The notes below the pieces were generated by a model. The model did no database searches and was not told the origin of the DNA. It saw only the letters and a list, made by a program, of their open reading frames with translations. Below are positions 23,742 to 33,092 of a DNA stretch of 64,000 nucleotides, one piece after another. Source of the stretch: Lutispora sp003527145 (GTDB lineage Bacteria > Bacillota > Clostridia > Lutisporales > Lutisporaceae); assembly GCA_029983695.1 (NCBI GenBank), contig JASBZB010000017.1, positions 1-64,000 on the forward strand, in the 5' to 3' direction. The number at the start of each line of letters is the position of its first letter. Positions within the stretch are counted from its first letter, which is position 1. Both the position numbers and the translations under genes were made by a program.

Positions 23742-24947
23742 TTGGAGCAAAAGATCATAAAAAGCAAATATGAAGTAATAGATACTCTATATTCAGATGA
23801 GCTACAATCGATTTACATATGCAGCATTACCTCCGGTGATAGTGAAGAGAAATTCATCCTTGGCGAATTTTCCGATGAGGATATCAAAAATATAGTCAAG
23901 AGCAGCTTTTTATCCGGCGGCAGTGCGCCCAAAAGCCTGCTGGATTCTTTTGAGATAGATGAAAAGTTCTATGTCTTATTCCCCATGGTTGCCGGAATAT
24001 CCCTGGAGGAGCACCTCTCCAAGCACAGCATCACCTTGGCGGACAAGATGCTTCTCACTGAAGAGTTATTGAAAAAATTTATGGAGATAGAAAAGTTCAA
24101 TCCTTTGATTCAATATATTCTTTCCGACTTAAATAATTTATCCGTCATAAACAGAAAGTATTTAAGCTTTAATAATCTCTTCTGCTTTGACAAGAGCAAG
24201 CTTGATATAGATTTAAGCTCGGTTATAAAGAGGCTTGGACATATTATATGCTGTATTTTTGCCAACAGCCCCGACGGCGATATCATCAGGGACAGAGATG
24301 CGCTGCCTCCGGCTATATCGCCCATTGTATCCAAAGCTTTGGAGGGTTCTTATGAGTCAGCGGCCAAGATTTATGACGACTTTAAGAAAACCTTGCTTTA
24401 TACGACCTTTATAGGGAGTGCTTCATTGGATGATCAGATAAGAAGCAAGATAAAAAAGGCTCAAAAAAGATACGTCATATATTGGCCCAGATTGATCGCA
24501 TCCCTTGTATTGATTGCAGCTTTGCTGGGAGGAGGCTTTTTCCTGATAAAAAAGGCTATTCCTGCAATAGGATCAGGGAGAGAAAATCCCCATGCTGCAG
24601 ATAAAAAGAATAACGCTCCTATCGCGGAATTCTCTATAAGCATAAATAAAATTTATGCAGGGGATGAGGTGACCTTTATAGATGAATCTTCTGATCCGGA
24701 CCCGGTCGATGCTATCAAATCAAGGCTCTGGACTGTGGAGAGGGACGGCACCGTAGTGCTCAATTCCGATGGAGAGTCCCTTAATTATATCTTCGCTGAA
24801 CCCGGGGATTATAGCGTTTCCTTAGTAGTACAGGACACCAGAGGTGCCGGCAGCCAGCCCTGCAATTATAAGCTTAAGGTGCTGGAGAAGCCCGAGCTGC
24901 CCCAGGACAGTCCCGGTACTTCCGACAATTCCGAGGATATGAAATAA
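23742..24947 (+). CDS. pseudokinase-like, transmembrane, PKD-domain protein
   Basis: A 401-residue membrane protein. Residues 1-235 resemble a degenerate protein-kinase fold (YEVIDTLYSDELQSIYICSI, then FYVLFPMVAGISLEEHL as a hinge), but no HRD, DFG or glycine-loop motif is visible, so catalysis is unlikely. A basic stretch and one membrane helix follow (LIASLVLIAALLGGGFFLI). Outside lies a PKD-like domain: YAGDEVTFIDESSDPDP, then GDYSVSLVVQDTRGAGS. It probably senses or scaffolds across the membrane. TTG at 23742 is chosen because GGAGGTG stands six bases before it; the longer frame would start on that site. No partner gene is obvious. Confidence 0.65.
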   Translation: MEQKIIKSKYEVIDTLYSDELQSIYICSITSGDSEEKFILGEFSDEDIKNIVKSSFLSGGSAPKSLLDSFEIDEKFYVLFPMVAGISLEEHLSKHSITLADKMLLTEELLKKFMEIEKFNPLIQYILSDLNNLSVINRKYLSFNNLFCFDKSKLDIDLSSVIKRLGHIICCIFANSPDGDIIRDRDALPPAISPIVSKALEGSYESAAKIYDDFKKTLLYTTFIGSASLDDQIRSKIKKAQKRYVIYWPRLIASLVLIAALLGGGFFLIKKAIPAIGSGRENPHAADKKNNAPIAEFSISINKIYAGDEVTFIDESSDPDPVDAIKSRLWTVERDGTVVLNSDGESLNYIFAEPGDYSVSLVVQDTRGAGSQPCNYKLKVLEKPELPQDSPGTSDNSEDMK

Positions 24948-24957
24948 TAAAAACGAT

Positions 24958-24986
24958 TTGACAACTTATGCTTTGTAATGTATAAT
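24958..24986 (+). promoter_or_regulatory. consensus sigma-A promoter of the T-box transcript
   Basis: A perfect TTGACA (24958-24963), 17-base spacer and perfect TATAAT (24981-24986), ten bases after the pseudokinase stop. Confidence 0.9.
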
Positions 24987-24992
24987 CTATCA

Positions 24993-25237
24993 TAAATATT
25001 TAAAGCTATGACGAGAACTAGTAAAAGGAAAGACGCTGAAAGAGAAGAAGGCCCACTGGCTGAAAAGCCTTCTAAGATTATTTCTTTTGAACCCATCCTC
25101 CGAGCTGCAAATGAAAAGTTTGTCCGCATTGCCTGCGTTATAGGCATTAAGAGGCATGGATATGTATTGCATATCTATTCAACTTGGGTGGTACCGCGAA
25201 TTTCCTTCGTCCCTTGTCTGGGATGAAGGTTTTTTTA
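24993..25237 (+). ncRNA. T-box riboswitch leader with terminator
   Basis: Stem I has GACGAGAACTAGTA on the 5' side (the conserved AGTA element). The T-box sequence TGGGTGGTACCGCG is at 25185-25198. It is followed by the terminator CCTTCGTCCC/GGGATGAAGG with seven T residues (25204-25237). Uncharged tRNA pairing to the T-box favours the antiterminator, so the transporter is made when its amino acid is scarce. The specifier lies in GAACCCATCCTC: CCC (proline) fits if the codon directly follows GAA, but ATC cannot be excluded. Confidence 0.9.
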
Positions 25238-25261
25238 TTTTTATACGGAGGAGGTTTTATT

Positions 25262-26803
25262 ATGAGTGAAAAAAGAGAAACTTGGGCATCCAGGGTAGGC
25301 TTTATAGCCGCCACAATCGGTATGGCCATAGGAACGGGGAATATCTGGAGATTCCCTCGCGTAGCAGCAAATAACGGCGGCGGCCCCTTCATCATAGCAT
25401 GGACTGTTGCATTATTTGTATGGGCGATACCTCTTCACATGGGCGAAATGACTATGGGACGCAAGACCGGGCTGGGAACCATAGGTGCCTTTAGGGATTT
25501 CATGGGCAAAAAATATGCCTGGATGGGCACCTGGATCGCAATGGTATGTTTATTACTAATGTCCTATTATTCGGTAGTCATGGGCTGGTGTCTCAAATAC
25601 TTTACTTTGGCTGCGAAAGGCACTTTTAAAGCAGGTCTCACCACAGAGCAGACATCGGCCATATGGAACAGTTTTACAGCTTCCGGCGGTGAAGTGGCAA
25701 TATTCCATTTCATCTGCATGGCTATAGCCGGATATATTATCTACAGAGGCGTTCAAAACGGTATCGAGAAATTCTCAAAGGTCATGATACCGATCCTATT
25801 CCTGCTGCTTGCAGTTGCTATGGTCAGAGCGGTAACGCTGCCCGGCGCTTATATGGGTCTTGAATACCTGTTCAACCCCAAATTCGAAATGTTGAAAAAT
25901 CCTAAGATCTGGCTGGAAGCCTTTACTCAGGTAGCCTGGTCTACTGGCGCCGGCTGGGGCTTCATAATCACATTGTCTACCTATACCAAGAAAAAGGAGG
26001 ATGTGCCCGGCAACTGCTTCACAATGGGAATCAGCGACAATGTGGGCGCCTTATTGGCCGGCATGGTAGTTCTTCCCGCTATATTTGCATTGTCCCCAAG
26101 CATGGAGTATACTACTCAGGCTTTGACCTCCGGCAATACGGGCCTGACCTTCATATATCTGGCCCAGCTGTTCGGCAGCATGCCCGGCGGCTACATCATA
26201 GGAACCTTGTTCTTCTTCTCAATGGCAGTGGCTGCCCTGACCTCTTTAATCCCTATGATCGAGGTTGTTGTGAGAAATATAATGGACACCGGCGTACCCA
26301 GACATAAAGCTACCATAATCGTTTCTATAATAGGATTCGTATTTGGTTTGCCTTCCGCACTAAATGTTAATTTCCTGGATAACCAGGACTGGGTATGGGG
26401 AGTTGGCTTATTGGTATCCGGCCTGTTCGTTTCCTTTGCCTTGATGAAATACGGTGTAGAGCAGGCAAGGCAGAATGTTATAAATACTCCTTGGGCGGAT
26501 TTCAAGATAGGAAAATGGTGGAATGTTTGTATATATGCTTTTCCGGCAATATTTGCAGCCTTGTTCGGCTGGTGGATTTGGCAGGGCATAGTGGGTTATC
26601 CGGATAATTGGATGAATCCTTTCGAAACCTTTAATGCAGGTACTATCATAGTACAATTCGGTTTGCTGATCCTGTTCGGCATCCTCACCAACAATTATTT
26701 CTGCAGAAAGATTGGAAAAGGCATAGACATCACTCAGCTTGATGAAGATGAAGATGAGGTGGTTGTATTGAAGAATACAAACGCTGCAAAGGAGGCGAAA
26801 TAA
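25262..26803 (+). CDS. sodium-dependent amino acid transporter (NSS/SNF family)
   Basis: A 513-residue, about 12-helix transporter. The NSS hallmark IGTGNIWRFPRVAANNGGG lies in helix 1, and WSTGAGWGFIITLSTYTKK is the conserved unwound helix 6 region. NSS proteins take up amino acids with sodium. The T-box leader shows that expression answers to charging of one tRNA. The ATG follows GGAGGAGG and lies 24 bases after the leader terminator. A 33-residue small subunit gene follows with one base between stop and start, as in MetP-MetS pairs. Confidence 0.95.
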   Translation: MSEKRETWASRVGFIAATIGMAIGTGNIWRFPRVAANNGGGPFIIAWTVALFVWAIPLHMGEMTMGRKTGLGTIGAFRDFMGKKYAWMGTWIAMVCLLLMSYYSVVMGWCLKYFTLAAKGTFKAGLTTEQTSAIWNSFTASGGEVAIFHFICMAIAGYIIYRGVQNGIEKFSKVMIPILFLLLAVAMVRAVTLPGAYMGLEYLFNPKFEMLKNPKIWLEAFTQVAWSTGAGWGFIITLSTYTKKKEDVPGNCFTMGISDNVGALLAGMVVLPAIFALSPSMEYTTQALTSGNTGLTFIYLAQLFGSMPGGYIIGTLFFFSMAVAALTSLIPMIEVVVRNIMDTGVPRHKATIIVSIIGFVFGLPSALNVNFLDNQDWVWGVGLLVSGLFVSFALMKYGVEQARQNVINTPWADFKIGKWWNVCIYAFPAIFAALFGWWIWQGIVGYPDNWMNPFETFNAGTIIVQFGLLILFGILTNNYFCRKIGKGIDITQLDEDEDEVVVLKNTNAAKEAK

Positions 26804-26804
26804 T

Positions 26805-26906
26805 ATGTCTACCAGTTCAATCATCATGATGGTCATAACCTGCGGCGGTTATCTCATAGGTTTTGGATATCTTATTTCGTTGGTAATGAAGCCTAAAAAA
26901 TATTAA
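26805..26906 (+). CDS. MetS-like small subunit of the NSS transporter
   Basis: A 33-residue single-helix peptide (MSTSSIIMMVITCGGYLIGF, ending SLVMKPKKY). It resembles MetS, the tiny membrane subunit required by the NSS methionine transporter MetP. GGAGG lies nine bases upstream, inside the end of the transporter gene, so the two are co-translated. Methionine as the substrate is not implied. Confidence 0.8.
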   Translation: MSTSSIIMMVITCGGYLIGFGYLISLVMKPKKY

Positions 26907-26917
26907 GAAAAGATGGG

Positions 26918-26953
26918 AGAACCGTCCCCGGAACACCGGGGACGGTTCTTTTT
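26918..26953 (+). terminator. strong intrinsic terminator
   Basis: A perfect 14-bp stem (AGAACCGTCCCCGG and its complement, loop AACA) followed by a T-run. Confidence 0.95.
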
Positions 26954-26977
26954 GTGCGGTATTTAAGGATAATTTTG

Positions 26978-28399
26978 TTATGCCTTTAATTCTTTATTGC
27001 TGTGGACTTTTGATGCTGAAAAGAGGAACCATGCCAGGGCACCTGCTGCAGCCATCAATCCTATGGGATAGGATATGGTTGTGGGGAGGCCCAGCCCTTC
27101 TTTAGCTTGGAATATATATGTTATAGTAACTGCCGTCATAAAGGTGGCAGGCACTGTGCAAATCCAGTGGTTTTTGCCGGTTTTCACCAGATATACTGCG
27201 GAGGCCCAAAGCATTATCATCGCAAGGGTTTGATTGGACCAGGCAAAGTACCTCCAGATTATATCAAAGTTTATCTGAGAAAGAGCCACACCGATACCTA
27301 TTACAGGTATGCTGAGGTATAATCTCTGCTTCAGCGGACCCTGATTTATTTTGAATACGTCGGCTATTGTCAATCTTGCACTTCTAAAGGCAGTATCTCC
27401 TGAGGTCACAGGGCATACGATAACGCCTAGAACGGCCAGTACGCCTCCGACAGGTCCCATAAGAGTTTTGGATATGGTATGAACCACCGCACCTTGGGCA
27501 CCGTTTGCCAATGCATTTGCAAGGCCCTGGGTGCTGCCGTAGAAGGTCATGGCTGCCGCTGCCCAGATAAGGGCTATTATGCCTTCAGCCACCATGGCGC
27601 CGTAAAATACCGGACGGCCATATTTTTCATTGGTCATGCACCTGGCCATCATAGGAGACTGGGTTGCATGGAAGCCGCTTATTGCGCCGCAGGCTATGGT
27701 GATAAATAATGTAGGCCATATTGCTAAAGATTTCGGATGAAGATTTGTGAGAGTGAGGTTAGGAATGTCATATCCTCCGACAACGAGACCGCCGCCTATT
27801 CCCACAGCCATTATGAGGAGGACGGCTCCGAAAAGCGGGTATATCTTTCCTATAAGCTTGTCTATAGGAAGAAGAGTAGCCATGAAGTAATAGATGATTA
27901 TGATAACGAGCCAAAAGTTAGTATTTAAGTTTTCGGGAGTAAGGCTTGCCAACAGCTTTGCCGGACCTGTCATGAATACCGTACCGACAAGTATCAATAG
28001 GATTACGGAGAATACTCTCATTATCTGCTTTGCTGCAGGCCCCAGGTAAATGCCTACTATCTCGGATACTGAAGCCCCATCGTGTCTGATGGACAGCATA
28101 CCGGAGAAAAAGTCATGGACTGCACCGGCAAATATGGTTCCGAATACTATCCATAAAAATGCAGCCGGTCCCCAAAGCGCACCGGATATAGCTCCAAATA
28201 TGGGGCCCAGACCGGCAATGTTTAAGAACTGGATGAGGAACATCTTTTTCCATCCCATGGGTACGTAGTCAACACCGTCAGCCATGGAAACAGCAGGTGT
28301 AGGCCTGTTCTCATCAACCTTGAAGACCTTCTCCACAAAGGCTCCATAAATAATGTAACCAAGGATCAGAATAATAATTGCGCCTAAAAAAGTTGCCAT
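26978..28399 (-). CDS. cstA: CstA-family transporter (probable pyruvate or peptide uptake)
   Basis: A 473-residue membrane protein with a dozen or more hydrophobic segments and the CstA core motifs: GPIFGAISGALWGPAAFLWI, HDFFSGMLSIRHDGAS and GFHATQSPMMARCM. It is the short form common in Clostridia, against about 700 residues for E. coli CstA. CstA/BtsT proteins import pyruvate or peptides. The LytR/LytS pair directly upstream on the same strand strongly suggests control by that system, as with BtsSR and BtsT. The start follows AAAGGAGG. Confidence 0.92.
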   Translation of the reverse strand: MATFLGAIIILILGYIIYGAFVEKVFKVDENRPTPAVSMADGVDYVPMGWKKMFLIQFLNIAGLGPIFGAISGALWGPAAFLWIVFGTIFAGAVHDFFSGMLSIRHDGASVSEIVGIYLGPAAKQIMRVFSVILLILVGTVFMTGPAKLLASLTPENLNTNFWLVIIIIYYFMATLLPIDKLIGKIYPLFGAVLLIMAVGIGGGLVVGGYDIPNLTLTNLHPKSLAIWPTLFITIACGAISGFHATQSPMMARCMTNEKYGRPVFYGAMVAEGIIALIWAAAAMTFYGSTQGLANALANGAQGAVVHTISKTLMGPVGGVLAVLGVIVCPVTSGDTAFRSARLTIADVFKINQGPLKQRLYLSIPVIGIGVALSQINFDIIWRYFAWSNQTLAMIMLWASAVYLVKTGKNHWICTVPATFMTAVTITYIFQAKEGLGLPTTISYPIGLMAAAGALAWFLFSASKVHSNKELKA

Positions 28400-28481
28400 T
28401 TTTAAACCTCCTTTTGTTTTTCTTTGAATTAATTATGGAGCATTTAACCAATAAAACGTTAAAAGGATGTATGAAAGAACA

Positions 28482-28508
28482 AAAAACAGGTCTGAACGGC
28501 CTGTTTTT
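28482..28508. terminator. bidirectional terminator after the lytR-like gene
   Basis: AAAAACAGG (28482-28490) pairs with CCTGTTTTT (28500-28508); A/T runs lie on both sides. Confidence 0.75.
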
Positions 28509-28527
28509 GATGTTGAAAATTTCTCTG

Positions 28528-29268
28528 CTATATGCCAAGGATTTCCTTAAATTTCTTTACCTGTTTTTTGCTGATGATTATTTCGTCATTGGCTTCTCCG
28601 ATTTTGGCAGCATAGGCTCCATTGAACCAGGGCGAAATCTCATTTATTTTATTCATGTTCACCAGATAGCTGCGATGGGTTCTGAAAAAGCCCTTTCCCT
28701 TCAGCTTTTCCTCCAATTCATGCAATGAGTGGCTTGACAAATATGTTTCTTTGTCAGCCTTGATAAATATATCCCTTCCTTCTGTATAGGCATAGATAAT
28801 GCTGTCTATATCAACCAGTATCAATTTATCGCCTTTCCATAAAGGAAGCTTATTTAAAGAAACTGTATTGCCCGGGTTGTTGGCGGCTTCACTGCTCTTG
28901 TTCTCAAGGATGTTTTTTATCCTTATAACAGCTTTTGCAACCCGCTCCTCGTCATAGGGCTTGAGTATATAATCGACGGCGTTTACTTCAAAGGCCTTGA
29001 TGGCATATTGATCATAGGCTGTAGTAAAAATAACCTTGCATTTGATCCCCAGGTTGTTTATTTCATTTATCAATTGTATGCCGGTGATATCAGGCATCCG
29101 TATATCCGTAAGCACCAAATCCGGCCTGAGCTTCTTTACCAGCTCCAGACCATCAAGGCCGCTGTTTGCTTCCCCTACTATTTTTATAAAGGGCATCTTT
29201 GATATGAGAAATTTTAATTCTTCTCTGGATGGATATTCATCATCAATAACGATAGTGTTTATTTGCAA
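28528..29268 (-). CDS. LytTR-family response regulator
   Basis: A 246-residue regulator. An N-terminal receiver domain has the acidic pair in IDDEYPS, the phospho-aspartate in DLVLTDIRMP and the lysine in YILKPYDEE. A C-terminal LytTR DNA-binding domain follows (IDSIIYAYTEGRDIFIK, then FFRTHRSYLVNMNKI). A TTG start is used, with GGAGTG upstream, two bases after the sensor stop. By analogy to BtsR/LytR it should activate the cstA gene that follows. Confidence 0.93.
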   Translation of the reverse strand: MQINTIVIDDEYPSREELKFLISKMPFIKIVGEANSGLDGLELVKKLRPDLVLTDIRMPDITGIQLINEINNLGIKCKVIFTTAYDQYAIKAFEVNAVDYILKPYDEERVAKAVIRIKNILENKSSEAANNPGNTVSLNKLPLWKGDKLILVDIDSIIYAYTEGRDIFIKADKETYLSSHSLHELEEKLKGKGFFRTHRSYLVNMNKINEISPWFNGAYAAKIGEANDEIIISKKQVKKFKEILGI

Positions 29269-29270
29269 AG

Positions 29271-30941
29271 CTATGCACTCCTTTTGGGTATATCGATGGA
29301 GATTTTGGTGCCTATATTTCTTCTGCTGTCAATGCGCAGTCCAAAATCATCGCCATATATGGATCTAAGCCTTTTGTCCACGTTTTTGATGCCTATTCCG
29401 TCTCCCTTAGGATTGTTTGCGGGATAATCGAATCCCACACCGTCGTCTTCTATTTGAATGCTATATGAGTCAGCTGCTTCAAGGGTTTGTATCTTTATGG
29501 TGCCTCCCTCTCTCTTCGGGTATATACCATGCTTAACTGCATTTTCTACCAATGGCTGAAGCGTCAGGTGGGGCAGCTGGAAGTTATCGCAGTGAATGTC
29601 ATACTCGACCTTCAGCTTGTCGCCGAATCTGGCTTTTTCAATCTCCAGATAGGCCTCCACATGATTTATTTCATTTGTTATGTCCACAATATCGCTGCTT
29701 TCCTTAAATCCTTCCCTGAAGAAATTGCCCAGATTGATCAGCAGCTTCCTGGAGGTCTCCGGGTCTATCCTGCATACGGAGGCTATGGTGTTCAAAGCAT
29801 TAAAGAGAAAATGAGGGTTGATCTGGGCCTGCAATGCCTTCAGCTCAGCCTTTGACAGCAGCTTAGCATTATAATCGATCTCCGCCAGCTCTATCTGCGT
29901 GGAGAAGAGCTTTGCCAGGCCCTCTGCCAGCTGGGCATCCACCTTGGTTATCGCATTCTCCTTAGTTTTATATATTTTTAATACCCCGATGACCTTGTCC
30001 TTTTTTATCAGAGGAGCGATTGCCGCAGATTTAAGCATACAGTTTTCATTGGAGCAGTCGATCATACCGCTTTTTGTTGCGATGACAGGCTCTCCTTTTT
30101 CCAGAGCTACCTTTGTTGCGTAGGTTTTGATATTTTCTCCGGGCAGGTGGTGGTCAGAGCCTGCGCCCACATGGGCCAATATCTCCATTCCCCGGGTTAT
30201 GGCTACCGCATCCACCTTTGCCGCATCATATATTATGTTGCAGGCCGCCAGTGCAGTCTCCCTGTTGATCCCGTTCCTCAATATGGGCAGGGTTTGATCT
30301 GCAATTTTCAGCGCCAGCTCGGACTGGATGGCGGCTTCTCTTTGCTGCTCTCTATAGATGCTTTCCAGCATGATTATGAAAAGGGCCACTCCTATGGAAT
30401 TTATTATGGTCATGGGGATTGCAATCTTGTTCACCAAAGTCGCTGCAGCCGAATAGGGCCTGGCTATAGCCAGTATTATGGCCATCTGCATGATCTCTGC
30501 AATCACCGTTATGATAAAGCCCAGGAGCCACTTATGCTTGAATTTCTTCGAGTATTTGTAGCCTATGCTTCCCATCAAGCCTTCCACAAGGGTGGATACG
30601 GCACAGGCAAAGGCTGTGAAGCCTCCGATGTCAATGGCCCATCGATGGATGCCGGCAATAAGCCCTGCCCCTATACCCGCAATGGGGCCGCCGAGGAGCC
30701 CGGCTACGATCACCGCTATAGCCCTTGAGTTGGCAATGGCGCCGTCTACCGGAAAGCCGTTGTAGGTTCCGAATATGCCGAATGTGCCAAATATCATTGC
30801 AAGAAATATTTTATGCCTGATGGGGTTGCTGTCGGAAAAAAACATATTTTTAAAAGCCTTGGTCTTAGTCAGCAAGAAAGCTATGACAAACATTAAAGAA
30901 AGGCTGTTTACCAGATTCAAGGCTATTTTTAGTATCTCCAT
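29271..30941 (-). CDS. LytS-family sensor histidine kinase (5TMR-LYT, GAF, HisKA)
   Basis: A 556-residue membrane sensor. Six or so N-terminal helices form a 5TM-5TMR_LYT domain (FGTYNGFPVDGAIANSRAIA is its signature). A GAF-like domain spans about residues 215-345. The kinase core has the phospho-histidine in ALQAQINPHFLFNALNTIAS, and the ATPase domain has PLVENAVKHGI and GDGIGIKNVD. Family members sense pyruvate or membrane state. It is co-transcribed with the regulator and upstream of cstA. The start follows AGGAGGT. Confidence 0.94.
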   Translation of the reverse strand: MEILKIALNLVNSLSLMFVIAFLLTKTKAFKNMFFSDSNPIRHKIFLAMIFGTFGIFGTYNGFPVDGAIANSRAIAVIVAGLLGGPIAGIGAGLIAGIHRWAIDIGGFTAFACAVSTLVEGLMGSIGYKYSKKFKHKWLLGFIITVIAEIMQMAIILAIARPYSAAATLVNKIAIPMTIINSIGVALFIIMLESIYREQQREAAIQSELALKIADQTLPILRNGINRETALAACNIIYDAAKVDAVAITRGMEILAHVGAGSDHHLPGENIKTYATKVALEKGEPVIATKSGMIDCSNENCMLKSAAIAPLIKKDKVIGVLKIYKTKENAITKVDAQLAEGLAKLFSTQIELAEIDYNAKLLSKAELKALQAQINPHFLFNALNTIASVCRIDPETSRKLLINLGNFFREGFKESSDIVDITNEINHVEAYLEIEKARFGDKLKVEYDIHCDNFQLPHLTLQPLVENAVKHGIYPKREGGTIKIQTLEAADSYSIQIEDDGVGFDYPANNPKGDGIGIKNVDKRLRSIYGDDFGLRIDSRRNIGTKISIDIPKRSA

Positions 30942-30973
30942 GCTCTACCTCCTATGAGCCACCGGGGATGGCT

Positions 30974-32407
30974 CTAAAATACAAATCGGAACTCCGTTCC
31001 TTCCTTCAGCTTGCTGCTCACCGAAAGGCTTATATCATGCCTTTCGGCAATCTGCTTCGCAATGGCTAGGCCCAAGCCTGTGCCATTTTTATTCTCCAAA
31101 GACTTTACTTTATAGAACCGGTCGAATATATAAGGCAAATCTTCAGCAGGAATGCCCATGCCCCTATCGCCAATAATAATTTCATTGCCTTTCAAAGATA
31201 TTGCAACAAGGCCCTTTTGCGGAGAGAATTTTACAGCGTTGTCAATGATGATCAGCAGCATCTGGCGCAAACGGCCATAGTCTCCGGTGACCACACACAT
31301 CTGTGTATCCTGCTCCAGCTTAATTTCAACTTCCTTCGGCTTTGCCATATGCTTTGCGCTTCGCACTGCATCATTGAGCACATCACAGAGATTCAGTTCC
31401 TGCATCTCTATCCTAAAATCCGCATTTTGCAAGCGGGATAGATCCAACAGGTCGTTGACCAGCCTTTCCAGAAATATGCTTTCATTGAGCATTTGCCGGT
31501 GATAGCTTGCAACCTGCTCCGGCTCCGTTACGACCTTATCGCTAAGAGCCTCAAGCGAGCCACGAATCACGGTCACCGGTGTTCGCAGTTCATGGGATAT
31601 ATTGGCTATAAAATCACGGCGAAGCTTCAGCAGCTTTTCGCTTTCGTGGCTCGCCTCATCCAGCCGCCGGCTTAGTACATCTATTGTATCGGCAAGATCT
31701 CCTATTTCGTCATTTTGCTGCACTCCGGTTTTTGCTGTATAATCCCCGGCGGCGAGCTGCATGGCGGTGTTCTTCATCTTTTTCAGCGGCTTGGTGAAGG
31801 AAAAGGCAAGCACGGCAGACAGGAGGACGGCCAGCACAAGGGCTGCCGCCATACTCACTGCAAGGATGCGGAAGCCTTGGGATACAGCCTCATCCATTCC
31901 CTCAACGGGAGAATGGAGCAGCAGTGCGCCCACCACCTTGTCTCCGGACATAATGGGTGTGCCCAAAGTCAAAGCAGGTGCATTCAGCATGCCGCTAAAG
32001 CCTTTGCTATAGGTCGTTTTGCCTTGAAAGACTTCTTTTACAACGCTTTCAGCGTCCTGGGGCAGGTCTGAATAGTTATACTGGCGGCTTGACATATGCC
32101 CTGTCATAGCCAGGTTAAGATTTTCATCCACTATCCATACATCCGTCATGGCAATGTCATCCAGATAGCGAAGATACCCGCCATAGCCGCCCTGCCTGCC
32201 CATCATCCCTTGGCCCAAAGACGCACCGCTCATGAATTCAGAAAGAGTGCCGGCTATGGCGGTTCCACGCTTTTCCAAATCTATTTTGTGAAGCTCTATA
32301 GTATGATTTCTGAAAAGGGCCATGAAAACACTACCGATGATAATAGAAAAAAGGAGCAACGCGGCAGAAAAATACATTGTGAGTTTAAAAGCTATTTTAT
32401 TTTTCAT
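30974..32407 (-). CDS. sensor histidine kinase
   Basis: A 477-residue classical kinase with two membrane helices (FKLTMYFSAALLLFSIIIG and about 160 residues later LAVSMAAALVLAVLLSAVL) around an extracellular sensor region containing GMMGRQGGYGGYLRYL. HAMP, HisKA (DFIANISHELRTPVTVIRG) and HATPase (IIDNAVKFSP, GDRGMGIP, GTGLGLAIAK) domains follow. The ATG at 32407 overlaps the response-regulator end by 11 bases; the longer frame lies inside that gene and is discarded. The signal is unknown. Confidence 0.94.
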   Translation of the reverse strand: MKNKIAFKLTMYFSAALLLFSIIIGSVFMALFRNHTIELHKIDLEKRGTAIAGTLSEFMSGASLGQGMMGRQGGYGGYLRYLDDIAMTDVWIVDENLNLAMTGHMSSRQYNYSDLPQDAESVVKEVFQGKTTYSKGFSGMLNAPALTLGTPIMSGDKVVGALLLHSPVEGMDEAVSQGFRILAVSMAAALVLAVLLSAVLAFSFTKPLKKMKNTAMQLAAGDYTAKTGVQQNDEIGDLADTIDVLSRRLDEASHESEKLLKLRRDFIANISHELRTPVTVIRGSLEALSDKVVTEPEQVASYHRQMLNESIFLERLVNDLLDLSRLQNADFRIEMQELNLCDVLNDAVRSAKHMAKPKEVEIKLEQDTQMCVVTGDYGRLRQMLLIIIDNAVKFSPQKGLVAISLKGNEIIIGDRGMGIPAEDLPYIFDRFYKVKSLENKNGTGLGLAIAKQIAERHDISLSVSSKLKEGTEFRFVF

Positions 32408-33092
32408 CCATATCCCCCTCAAATTTGTAACCCACACCCCAAATGGTTTTGATCTGCCATTTTTCATGTTCAAATTCATCCAGCTTGGCTCGAAGCCGCT
32501 TAATATGTGAATCGACAGTCCGGCTGTCACCGAAATAATCATATCCCCAAAGGCTGTTTAAAAGATTCTCACGGGAGAATACCTTGTTTTTATTGGTGGC
32601 AAGAGTCCACAAAAGTTCAATTTCCTTTTTAGTCAGTGATATGTTTTCATCATCAATGGTTACTACATAATCATCCATATTGATCGTTAAATTATCAAAT
32701 GAAAAAAACTGCTGCTTCTGATCTCCGTCTCGTCCAATCCTTCGCAAAATCGCCCTTACTCTGGCCATGACTTCACCTGGCGAAAAGGGCTTAACAATGT
32801 AATCGTCGGCACCTATGTCCAGCCCCATTATTTTTTCAAAATCTTCGCCTCTTGCAGTGATCATGATTATGGGGACATTGGAGGTTTTGCGGATTTCTCG
32901 GCATACCTCAAAGCCATCCATTTTGGGCATCATCACATCCAGCAGTACAATATCGGGCTGAAGCTTTCTAAAAAGCTCTATTGCTTCAAGTCCATCCAAG
33001 GCAGCCTTAGGCATATAACCTTCTTTTTTTGCATATTCCTCTAAAATTGAAGTAATTTGCTTATTGTCATCAGCAATTAAAATGGTGGACAT
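32397..33092 (-). CDS. OmpR/PhoB-type response regulator
   Basis: A 231-residue regulator with a receiver domain (ADDNKQ, DIVLLDVMMPKMDGFEV, IVKPFSPGEV) and a winged-helix DNA-binding domain (LTKKEIELLWTLATNKNKVF, then VDSHIKRLRAKLDEFE, and the final wing IWGVGYKF). The start follows GAGGTGAT. It forms an operon with the overlapping sensor kinase and is divergent from the small secreted protein at 33347, a likely target. Confidence 0.95.
   Translation of the reverse strand: MSTILIADDNKQITSILEEYAKKEGYMPKAALDGLEAIELFRKLQPDIVLLDVMMPKMDGFEVCREIRKTSNVPIIMITARGEDFEKIMGLDIGADDYIVKPFSPGEVMARVRAILRRIGRDGDQKQQFFSFDNLTINMDDYVVTIDDENISLTKKEIELLWTLATNKNKVFSRENLLNSLWGYDYFGDSRTVDSHIKRLRAKLDEFEHEKWQIKTIWGVGYKFEGDMDEK

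Noticed and set aside
28400..28480. LytTR direct-repeat operator before cstA
   Set aside because: AACGTTAAA-like sequence is present once, but no second properly spaced repeat was found, so it is not called.
32408..32542. N-terminal extension of the sensor kinase to 32542
   Set aside because: It lies wholly within the response-regulator gene in another frame; the ATG at 32407 gives the normal membrane-helix start.
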